A stretch of 52,317 bases of DNA from Candidatus Nomurabacteria bacterium (lineage in GTDB: Bacteria; Patescibacteriota; Minisyncoccia; Phycocordibacterales; UBA9973), in contig CALRFQ010000004.1 of the NCBI GenBank assembly GCA_943356675.1, positions 1 to 52,317 of the forward strand. The letters run 5' to 3'. Both the position numbers and the translations under genes were made by a program. Under the pieces are notes generated by a model that worked only from the letters and a program-made list of their open reading frames with translations, had not been told where the DNA came from and searched no databases. Of the stretch, positions 30,634 to 39,300 are shown piece by piece; the first letter of the stretch is position 1; each line of letters opens with the position of its first letter.

Positions 30634-32376
30634 AATAATGCTGTTTTTACAACAAGTGCTGCAAATAACGGTAGTACGGTAAGTGCACGAGGGCTTTCTA
30701 GTGAAGTTCGTGCTGTAAAATTAGACACAGTACATCACCGATTGTTCGTTGTGGATAGAAATAACAATCGTGTACTTGTGTACAACCTTGATTCCAGTAA
30801 TAATCTTCTTGATACAGATGCTGATAATGTATTTGGACAAGTTGATTTAACTGCTACTGCATCATCTTGTACTACCGCGACAGGTTTAAATTCACCTACT
30901 GGCGCAGAATATGATTCTGCAAATAATCGTCTATTTGTTGCTATGACCAATAGTGGAAGTGCTTATAGTCGTATTGTTGTTTATGATTTATCTTCTGGTA
31001 TTACAGATGGGATGGCTGCAGTAAATGTACTTGGTCAAGCAAATCTTACAACATGTAATTCTAGAGTAAGTACGGCGAGTAACGTATATTTCCCATTTGA
31101 TATGAAGTACGACACTACTACAGGGTTATTGTATGTAGCAGATTTGTCTCGTAACCGTGCACTTGTTTTTGATGCTCGTCCAGCAAGTTCTGCTCCTATG
31201 ACTGTGTGTGGTGCTACTACAACAGGTATAGTAGACAATATGGATGCATCATGTGTTCTTGGTCAACCAAACTTTTCTACAGTTAGTTCAGGTAATACAA
31301 TAGCAAAAATGAATGGTACATTTGGTTTTGAAATCGATACGACTAATCATCGTTTATATGTATCTGAATATGCTTCCAATCGTATTAAGGTTTATGACAC
31401 ATCAGCATTAGCAACAAGCATGGATGCTTCATATGTTTTAGGTCAGACTGATTTTTCTGGAGCTACATCAGGTGTAACACAATCGAAATTTAATTCTCCG
31501 ACTGCGATGGCGTTTGATGCCACTACTGGACTACTTTATGTAACTGATGAAAACAACCACCGTGTAATGGTTTTTGATGTATCAGGAACTATATCTAACG
31601 GAATGTCTGCATCGTATATTCTTGGTGCAGATGATTTTACAACAATAAATAGTGGACCTACAGCATCTTTAATGGGAGTAGTTTTTGGTGTTGCTATTGA
31701 TACAAACAACAAGAATTTATTTGTGGTGGATAAAACTAATGACCGTGTTCTTCTTTTTAAACCAACTATTGCAATTCAATCAAGCACATTGAATTCAGGT
31801 AAAGTAACTAGAACATATTCAGAAAGTATATCGATAAGTGATAATCAACAGACTCCTTCTCTTGAGCTAGTTAGTGGAACGTTACCAACTGGAATTTCAA
31901 TTTCAGGTACATCATTAGTGGGTAGAGCTACAGAATTTGGAACTTACAATTTTGTATTAAAGGCAGTTGATACTGGCATACACGGAATTTTCTCTTCAGA
32001 TGACACTAATTTCAGCATAGACATTCAATACCTACCTAGTACTTCTGGATCTACTGCTTCAAGCTTTGGTTCAAAAGTAAACAATAATACTCAAAGTTCA
32101 ATTCCTGTAAGTACTGAAAATGATACATCTATTAAGGTGTGTGCCGCATTTGGTAAGCCAGTTAAGTTTGGTAGAAATAATGATAAAGATGAGGTAAAGC
32201 TATGGCAACAATTCTTAAACAATAGTGAAGGTGAGAAATTAGCTGTTGATGGAGGATACGGATTAAAGAGCAAGCTAGCTGTTGCTAGATTCCAAAAGAA
32301 GCACAACCTAGGATCAGATGGAATTATAGGTCCAAAAACAGAAGAAGAGGGTAATAAAACAAAGACTTGTTATTAA
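30523..32376 (+). CDS. Secreted NHL/beta-propeller protein with peptidoglycan-binding C-terminus (1)
   Basis: The 617-residue protein has a signal peptide ('MKKYLSIFVLSFLFLSTNSALA'; the second ATG, 30526, matches the paralog start). The body is a series of NHL-like blades with 'HRLFVVDRNNNRVLVYNL', 'NHRLYVSEYASNRIKVYD' and 'TGLLYVTDENNHRVMVFD', each followed by a 'GQ.DF' turn. Then come an Ig-like putative domain ('SGTLPTGISISGTSLVGRA') and a C-terminal PG_binding_1-like module ('NDKDEVKLWQQFLNN ... DGIIGPKT'). It is probably exported and bound to the cell surface. It is a close relative of the next gene. Confidence 0.88.
   Translation: MMKKYLSIFVLSFLFLSTNSALAVYNASDVIGQRDSSNNAVFTTSAANNGSTVSARGLSSEVRAVKLDTVHHRLFVVDRNNNRVLVYNLDSSNNLLDTDADNVFGQVDLTATASSCTTATGLNSPTGAEYDSANNRLFVAMTNSGSAYSRIVVYDLSSGITDGMAAVNVLGQANLTTCNSRVSTASNVYFPFDMKYDTTTGLLYVADLSRNRALVFDARPASSAPMTVCGATTTGIVDNMDASCVLGQPNFSTVSSGNTIAKMNGTFGFEIDTTNHRLYVSEYASNRIKVYDTSALATSMDASYVLGQTDFSGATSGVTQSKFNSPTAMAFDATTGLLYVTDENNHRVMVFDVSGTISNGMSASYILGADDFTTINSGPTASLMGVVFGVAIDTNNKNLFVVDKTNDRVLLFKPTIAIQSSTLNSGKVTRTYSESISISDNQQTPSLELVSGTLPTGISISGTSLVGRATEFGTYNFVLKAVDTGIHGIFSSDDTNFSIDIQYLPSTSGSTASSFGSKVNNNTQSSIPVSTENDTSIKVCAAFGKPVKFGRNNDKDEVKLWQQFLNNSEGEKLAVDGGYGLKSKLAVARFQKKHNLGSDGIIGPKTEEEGNKTKTCY
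31762..32055 (+). repeat. 3' duplicated block of the NHL genes, copy A
   Basis: The Ig-like region is strongly similar at DNA level to 33708-34000, in contrast to the diverged propeller between the blocks. Confidence 0.8.
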
Positions 32377-32383
32377 TTATGCT

Positions 32384-32415
32384 CATAAAAACACCACATA
32401 TGTGGTGTTTTTATG
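32384..32415 (+). terminator. Intrinsic terminator after the first NHL gene
   Basis: A 15-bp perfect inverted repeat, cataaaaacaccaca/tgtggtgtttttatg; the Ts are within the second arm. Confidence 0.85.
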
Positions 32416-32431
32416 TAATATCTTTTAAACT

Positions 32432-32572
32432 TATGATATAATATTAAAACTTAATAGTTAACTTTTATATTATGAAAAAATATTTATCAATTTTTGTTTT
32501 ATCTTTTTTGTTCCTAAGCACTAATAGTGCCTTGGCTGTTTATAATGCGTCAGATGTTATAGGGCAGCGTGA
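32432..32572 (+). repeat. 5' duplicated block of the NHL genes, copy B
   Basis: Near-identical to 30484-30633 through promoter, leader and signal peptide; one ATG of the doubled start is lost. Confidence 0.85.
32437..32442 (+). promoter_or_regulatory. -10 box of the second NHL gene
   Basis: TATAAT with the same conserved leader as the first NHL gene. Confidence 0.6.
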
Positions 32573-34292
32573 CGGGTCTAATAATGCGTCTTATACTACA
32601 AACACCGCAGCTGTAACAGCAAGTGGTTTGTCTGCTTATATACGAGGTATTGCCCTAGACGAAGTACATCATCGTCTGTTTATATCTGACGGATCAAACA
32701 ACCGTGTTTTGGTTTACAATCTTGACTCAGCAAATAAACTTATAGACACTACCGCTGACAATGTTCTAGGTCAACCAGATATGACATCAAACACGTCTTT
32801 ATGTACCAGTATGTCTGGTTTAGCTGGCCCCAGAGGTTTGTCTTATGACCCATTAAACAATCGCCTTTTTGTTACGATGGATGGTATGACTGATTACAGA
32901 ACAGGGCATGGTGTTTTTGTATACGACGTAGCTTCAATTACAGACGGTGAAGCGGCTGTGAATGTGCTAGGCAGGTCAACTATGGCATCTTGTGCAAACA
33001 CAAGTGTATACAATGCTGTAAATATTATGTTTCCGTACGGTGTTGCCTTTGATGTAGAAACAGGCCTATTATATGTTTCTGACCTATCTCATAGCCGTGT
33101 TGTCGCTTTTGATGCACGACCAGCTGGTAGTGCATCTACTTCATTTTGTGGCGCCAGTGCCACCACAGGTATTGCAGACTTTATGTCAGCTTCATGTGTG
33201 ATAGGTAAAGCAAACTTTACTTCGTCTACTTCAGCTCCTTTATCTGATACTGTTATGGGTAACAATTCAGGTGTAACTATAGATTATGTACACCACAGGC
33301 TTTTTGTTAGTCAGTATGCTTCAAATAGAATTACAGTATATGACATATCAAGTTTGGCAAACGGAATGGCTGCATCATATGTTATCGGGCAGGCAGACTT
33401 TTCTACATCTGCAGCTGGATTAACCGCATCTACTGTAAACAATGTCAGCTCTACAAGTTATGACTCTGTAAATAATTACCTTTATGCATCAGATGAATTA
33501 AATAGACGCGTTCTAGTATATAAATTAGACAATATAGCAAACGGCATGTCTGCTTCATACATACTTGGCCAAGACGATTTTACTACAAACACAGCAAGTC
33601 TGACACAGCATGGTTTCGGAGACAAGCCAGGTGAATCTTATTATGATACAACAAATCAACGCCTGTATGTTTTAGAACAAGCTGGTGCACGCGCATTAGT
33701 TTTCCAGCCAACAATCGCAATCCAATCAAGCACATTAAATTCAGGTAAAGTGACTAGGTCATATTCAGAAAGTATAACGATAAGTGATAATCAACAGACT
33801 CCTTCCCTTGAACTAGTTAGTGGAACGTTACCAAGTGGAATTTCAATTTCAGGTACGTCACTAGTGGGTAGAGCTATAGAATTTGGAACTTACAATTTTG
33901 TACTAAAAGCAATAGATACTGGTATTCATGGTATTTTCTCCTCAGATAATACTAATTTTAGTATTGATATTCAGTATCTACCTAGTACTTCTGGTTCTAC
34001 AATTATGGGTTCAATACCCATAGAGATTAATAATAATGATTCATCAAGTAAAGTTTGTGTAGCATTTAGTAAAACTATAAAAGCTGGTCAAAAGAATGAT
34101 AAAGATGAAGTTAAGTTATGGCAGCAATTTTTAAACAATAGTGAAAATGAGAACTTAGTGATCGACGGGGGGTATGGTGCGAAGAGTAAAGCTGCAATTG
34201 TTAAATTTCAAAAGAAAAATAATTTGGGTTCTGATGGTATCATAGGACCGGTTACTCGTCTTCCAGCAAATATGATCCTTGGATGTAAGTAA
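32472..34292 (+). CDS. Secreted NHL/beta-propeller protein with peptidoglycan-binding C-terminus (2)
   Basis: A 606-residue paralog of the preceding gene: the same signal peptide, NHL-like blades ('HRLFISDGSNNRVLVYNL', 'TGLLYVSDLSHSRVVAFD', 'HRLFVSQYASNRITVYD'), the same Ig-like domain and the C-terminal module 'NDKDEVKLWQQFLNN'. It ends in 'TRLPANMILGCK', which the LRR protein shares in near-identical form while the first NHL protein does not. The propeller residues differ much more from paralog 1 than the two ends do. Confidence 0.88.
   Translation: MKKYLSIFVLSFLFLSTNSALAVYNASDVIGQRDGSNNASYTTNTAAVTASGLSAYIRGIALDEVHHRLFISDGSNNRVLVYNLDSANKLIDTTADNVLGQPDMTSNTSLCTSMSGLAGPRGLSYDPLNNRLFVTMDGMTDYRTGHGVFVYDVASITDGEAAVNVLGRSTMASCANTSVYNAVNIMFPYGVAFDVETGLLYVSDLSHSRVVAFDARPAGSASTSFCGASATTGIADFMSASCVIGKANFTSSTSAPLSDTVMGNNSGVTIDYVHHRLFVSQYASNRITVYDISSLANGMAASYVIGQADFSTSAAGLTASTVNNVSSTSYDSVNNYLYASDELNRRVLVYKLDNIANGMSASYILGQDDFTTNTASLTQHGFGDKPGESYYDTTNQRLYVLEQAGARALVFQPTIAIQSSTLNSGKVTRSYSESITISDNQQTPSLELVSGTLPSGISISGTSLVGRAIEFGTYNFVLKAIDTGIHGIFSSDNTNFSIDIQYLPSTSGSTIMGSIPIEINNNDSSSKVCVAFSKTIKAGQKNDKDEVKLWQQFLNNSENENLVIDGGYGAKSKAAIVKFQKKNNLGSDGIIGPVTRLPANMILGCK
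33708..34000 (+). repeat. 3' duplicated block of the NHL genes, copy B
   Basis: Copy of 31762-32055, covering the Ig-like domain and linker. Confidence 0.8.
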
Positions 34293-34340
34293 ATCTATTT
34301 CTCTCAAAAAAGTGCTTTTTTTACACAGTATTTACTGTAT
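34263..34340 (+). repeat. Duplicated gene-end plus intergenic block, copy A
   Basis: From the 'PANMILGCK' codons through ctatttctctcaaaaaag to tttactgtat. It matches 36275-36351, including the stop codon and the AT-rich terminator-like stretch. Confidence 0.75.
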
Positions 34341-34343
34341 AAT
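34325..34343 (+). promoter_or_regulatory. Palindrome and -10 box of the LRR gene
   Basis: acagta-tt-tactgt (34325-34338) abuts TATAAT (34338-34343), which is 8 bases before the ATG at 34352. The palindrome could be an operator. Confidence 0.55.
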
Positions 34344-34351
34344 ATAAACAC

Positions 34352-36304
34352 ATGAAACGGAAGTTAATATTTAAGGTAATATCTGTATTTATAATAATTT
34401 CAGTATTTTTTATTGCTTATAAAAACTACTCACACGCTGCATTTAGTACAGTAGACTGTACAAACGGCGCACACCTCACAACACTAGGGGGTATATCTCA
34501 GGCTGAATGTCAGGCATTAGAAGATTTATATACAGATACAGCCGGTGCATCGTGGACCACTAAGACAAACTGGGATACTGTTTCTGATGTTGGTACATGG
34601 TACGGGGTAACTCGTACTGGTACACATGTTACAACTATTCTATTAAATAGTAATAATCTGGTTGGGACTTTACCCTCATCTATCTCTAGTTTAACAGGGT
34701 TAGTAAGTTTCAATGTGCAAAATAATACACTTTCTGGTCCTATACCATCTTTTACTTCAAATACTGCTCTGATTAATCTTATTATGAGCTATAATCAATT
34801 CACTGGATCAATTCCATCATTAAGTACAAATACATTATTAGAATATGTTTATTTTAATAATAATCAACTCACTGGGTCTATTCCATCTTTATCAACCAAT
34901 ACCGTATTGGTTGATTTATATATTAATAATAATCAACTCACTGGGTCTATTCCATCACTAAGTACAAATACATTATTGAGATATGTTGATTTAGGATACA
35001 ATCAACTCACTGGGTCTATTCCATCCCTAACAACCAATACTACATTAGTTTATTTTTATGTTAATAATAATCAACTCACTGGGTCTATTCCATCATTAAC
35101 ACCAAATACATTATTGAAATATGTTGAGTTAAATAACAATCAGCTTACTGGATCTATTCCATCATTAACAGCAAATACAGTCCTAGAAGAATTTTATGTT
35201 AATAAAAATAATCTAAGTGGAGATATTCCAGATCTAACATCTTTTGCTTCACTTTTAGGTTCATTTGCTGAAAATGCTTTATATACCAGTTCTAGTACCA
35301 TAGATACAGCTGCAGATACTAAATTTTCTGAAAACTGGTCTGCTACGCAAACCATAGCTCCTACTGGAGTTGCTGCCACAGTATCAGGAACTGATATTAT
35401 TATTTCATGGAATCCTATAGAATATGCATCCATTGGGTCTTATAAAGTTTACTCAAGTACAGTTTCAGGTGGGCCGTACAGTACATTACAAGGCACCGTA
35501 GCTAGGACTGGTAGTCAAACACTTACTATTTCTGGTCTGAGTACTAATACGAATTATTATTTTATAGTTCAGTCGTATACACCAGACAACGGAACACAAC
35601 AAAATGTAGTAACTGCAGATTCAGCAGAAGTTTTAGGAAGAATTGCGAGGCGCTCAAGTTCTAGTGGAAGTTCTGGAAGAGTAATTCATACATATCCAAC
35701 AAGTGCGGATGCTTCTAAAATGAATATATCTTTAACCAATATTCCAACTTTAGTAAATAATATTGCCAAATTAAAGTGGAGCCCTATTGTTAATGCGGTC
35801 AGCATGGTGTTTTCTTTGGACTCAAATTTTATAAATGCAATAAGTATGCCATTCAAACAGGAATCAAATTTTATTTTACCAAGCGTTATTGGGACATATA
35901 ATATATACGCAAAACTCACTTCTTCTACTGGTGATTCATTGTATTTTAATCCAATCTTAGTAAAAATTGATAACATTTCAAAAATTAAGCTAGTGGAAAA
36001 GCCAATCGTTCCAAAAGTGATTAATAAAAAACCAACAGTAACTCCAATTAAAACTATAAAGACATGTGGACCGCTTAATAAATACTTAGAACCAGGAAGA
36101 GTAAATAATGATAAAAATGAAGTTAAGCTTTGGCAGAATTTCTTGAATAAATACGAGGGGGAGGAACTTGATGTAAATGGTAATTATGATTTACTAACTC
36201 AAGAAGCTGTCTTTCGGTATCAAGCTGTAAATAATATGAAAGTTGACGGAGTAATAGGATCCGCTACACGCCTACCAGCAAACAGAATCCTTGGCTGTAA
36301 GTAA
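34352..36304 (+). CDS. Secreted leucine-rich-repeat / Fn3 / peptidoglycan-binding protein
   Basis: The 650-residue protein has an N-terminal signal or anchor segment, then an LRR N-cap ('ALEDLYTDTAGASWTTKTNW') and about seven 23-residue LRRs of the type 'NNNQLTGSIPSLSTNT'. A fibronectin type III domain follows ('ISWNPIEYASIGSYKVYSS ... GLSTNTNYYFIVQSY'), then a Ser-rich linker, a beta domain and the C-terminal PG-binding-like module 'NDKNEVKLWQNFLNK ... TRLPANRILGCK'. The tail is shared with the two NHL proteins. It is probably surface bound, for adhesion or partner recognition. Confidence 0.88.
   Translation: MKRKLIFKVISVFIIISVFFIAYKNYSHAAFSTVDCTNGAHLTTLGGISQAECQALEDLYTDTAGASWTTKTNWDTVSDVGTWYGVTRTGTHVTTILLNSNNLVGTLPSSISSLTGLVSFNVQNNTLSGPIPSFTSNTALINLIMSYNQFTGSIPSLSTNTLLEYVYFNNNQLTGSIPSLSTNTVLVDLYINNNQLTGSIPSLSTNTLLRYVDLGYNQLTGSIPSLTTNTTLVYFYVNNNQLTGSIPSLTPNTLLKYVELNNNQLTGSIPSLTANTVLEEFYVNKNNLSGDIPDLTSFASLLGSFAENALYTSSSTIDTAADTKFSENWSATQTIAPTGVAATVSGTDIIISWNPIEYASIGSYKVYSSTVSGGPYSTLQGTVARTGSQTLTISGLSTNTNYYFIVQSYTPDNGTQQNVVTADSAEVLGRIARRSSSSGSSGRVIHTYPTSADASKMNISLTNIPTLVNNIAKLKWSPIVNAVSMVFSLDSNFINAISMPFKQESNFILPSVIGTYNIYAKLTSSTGDSLYFNPILVKIDNISKIKLVEKPIVPKVINKKPTVTPIKTIKTCGPLNKYLEPGRVNNDKNEVKLWQNFLNKYEGEELDVNGNYDLLTQEAVFRYQAVNNMKVDGVIGSATRLPANRILGCK
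34769..35237 (+). repeat. 69-bp tandem repeats encoding LRRs
   Basis: The word aatcaactcactgggtc recurs at 34862, 34931, 35000 and 35069, exactly 69 bp apart; flanking units are more diverged. Alternate units are more alike (a 138-bp higher-order period). Confidence 0.9.
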
Positions 36305-36351
36305 ATCTATTTCTTTCAAAAAAGCTTATTTTTTGGTAGTATTTACTGTAT
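36275..36351 (+). repeat. Duplicated gene-end plus intergenic block, copy B
   Basis: Second copy of 34263-34340; it runs right up to the ileS start codon. Confidence 0.75.
36337..36342 (+). promoter_or_regulatory. -10 box of ileS
   Basis: TAGTAT, 9 bases before the ATG at 36352, lying inside the duplicated block. Confidence 0.4.
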
Positions 36352-39300
36352 ATGGATGAAACAGTTAAGAAATCAAATAATGCAGAAAGGGAAGAGAAGA
36401 TACTGAAATTCTGGCAGGAGAATGATACTTTTCAAAAAAGTTTAAAAAAGGATGCTCCAAAAGGGAACTATGTGTTTTATGATGGGCCACCTTTCGCTAC
36501 AGGGCTCCCTCACTATGGGCATATCTTGGGCTCTACTGCTAAAGACGCCATAGGCCGCTACAAGACCATGCAGGGCTTTACTGTGCCACGTAAGTGGGGC
36601 TGGGATTGCCATGGGCTTCCTATTGAGAACATTGTAGAGAAAGATCTTGGGATTTCTGGAAAGAAGGGCATTGAAGAATACGGGCTAGAGAAATTCTCAG
36701 AGCATGCTCGAAGTAAGGTCCTCACATATGTGGGTGATTGGAAGAGGACAGTGGATCGTATGGGGCGCTGGGTGGACTTCGATAATTCATACAAGACTAT
36801 GGACAACACTTTCATCGAAAGTGTGTGGTGGGCTCTCGGTGAACTAAACAAAAAAGAATTACTTTACGAAGGAGTGCGCGTGCTTGCATATTGCCCACGT
36901 TGTGAGACTCCAATTGCCAATTCTGAAATAGCGATGGACAACAGTTATAAGGATATAACTGATATTTCTGTTTATGTGAAGTTTGAATTAGTGAGTGAAC
37001 CAAAAACATACCTACTTGCATGGACGACAACTCCTTGGACTCTACCGGGGAACACTGCTGTAGCAGTGAATAAAGATTTCACCTATGTATATGTAAAAAA
37101 TAATAAAGAAGATGTGAATGAGACTTTAATTCTTGAAAAGGGTAGATTTGAAATACTGAAAGATAAATTTACAAATCCTGAAATATTAAAAGAGGTTTCC
37201 GGTAGTGACCTTATCGGACTCTCATACTTGCCAGTATTTAGTTACTACAAGGATACAGATATGCCAAATAAAGAAAATATTTGGAAAGTTTGGCATGCTG
37301 ATTTTATAACATCGGATTCAGGTACTGGTATCGCTCACGAAGCTCCAGCCTTCGGAGAGGATGATATGAATTTAGCAAAAGCAAACAATATTCCTTTTAT
37401 TCGCCATGTGGAGCCAAACGGAACTTTCGTAAGCATGGTTACGGATTTCGCTGGAGAGAAAGCGAAACCAAAAGAGGATCACCAGTCCGGCGACGTGCTC
37501 ATCATAAAGTACCTTGCGAAAGAGGGCGCACTTTTTGCAAAAGAAAAAATCATCCACTCATATCCTCACTGCTACCGCTGTGAGACACCACTACTATACT
37601 ATGCACTTCCTTCTTGGTTTGTGAACATCCAAAAGGTGAAGGCGAAGGCTCTCGAAGAGGCTAAATCTATGAATTGGATCCCTTCGCACCTTAAAGATGG
37701 ACGCTTCAACAATATACTCGAGAATGCACCAGACTGGACCATCTCTCGCAATCGCTTCTGGGCGAGCCCACTTCCTATTTGGAAAAACAAAGATGGGAAA
37801 ATACTTTTTGTAAATTCACTTGAAGATTTGAAAAATAAAACTAAAAAAAGTGGGAATAAATATTTCGGAATGCGACATGGTTATGGTCAGCATATGGAGA
37901 AGGGGGTAGTGTCATCACTCGACCATGATTCATATCACCTTACAGAAGAAGGCAGAAACGAGGTAGTAAAAAGCGCTACAGATTTGAAGAATAAAGGTAT
38001 TACAAAAATCTTTACTTCACCACTAATTCGCACGAAAGAAACTGCAAAGATCGCTGCAGGAATTTTAGGTATTAATCCAAGTGAGATAGTAGTAGATGAC
38101 AGGATTCGTGAGTATGAATTCGGAGAATTTAATGGCAAGCCTTGGCAAGAGTATATCGATTATCGTGATCAACATATCGCCACTTATGATGAGCCACTAG
38201 GAGGGTCAAGCTTACTTGAAACGAAAAAGCGTTTCGCTGATTTTATTTATGAAATTGAAAATAATTTCCAGAATGAAAATATTTTAATTGTGACTCACGG
38301 TGTTTTCTTCGAAACAATACCAGCGATAATTGAAGGAGCAAATAATGAAAGATCACTTGAAATAGTTTTTGAGGTCTTTAACAATGCACGAATACAACCA
38401 GCAGAAGTAAGAGAATATGATTTTACTCCAATCCCTCACAATGCAAAATACGAGCTTGATATGCATCGCCCGTATATTGATAGGATTACACTAGTGGATG
38501 AAAATGTAGATGAATACAAGAGAATTCCTGAGGTGATAGACTGCTGGTTTGAATCTGGCTCAATGCCATTTGCTCAGGATCACTATCCGTTTGAGCGCCC
38601 AAACTGGCAGAAAGAGAATTTCCCAGCTGGCTTTGTGGCAGAATATATTGCTCAGACTCGCACATGGTTCTACTACTCACATATTATTTCTACTATTTTA
38701 TTCGGGCAAGCTCCATTTCAGAATATTATTTCTACAGGTACGGTACTCGCAGAAGATGGAGAGAAGATGAGTAAGTCCAAGAATAATTTCACAGACCCTT
38801 GGATAATGTTTAATAAAGTGGGCGTGGATCCTATACGCTTCTATCTTATGAGTTCACAGGTAATGCGTGGGGAGGATTTGAACTTCTCAGATAAGGCAGT
38901 GCAAGATGTGGCAAGTAAAATCGTAGGACGCTTGGATAATGTGGTAGCATTTTATGAACTATATCGTGATAAAAATCTAGAACCTAGAACCTCTAACCTA
39001 GAACCTAGTTCAAATGCTTTAGATATCTGGATACTTGCAAGATTAAGTGAGACTATAAATGAAGTAACTCTCAATATGGATGCATATGATTTAGCGCTTG
39101 CTTCTAGACCTTTTGAAAGCTTCATAGAAGACCTTTCCACTTGGTATCTTCGCCGTTCACGCGACCGAATAAAGGATGGCGACAAAGAAGCAAAATCCAC
39201 AATGTATTTCGTGCTCAAAAATTTGGTGAAGGTTATGGCTCCATTTACACCTTTCATAGCAGAAGATGTATGGCAGAGGCTCAAGACTGAAGGGGATGCT

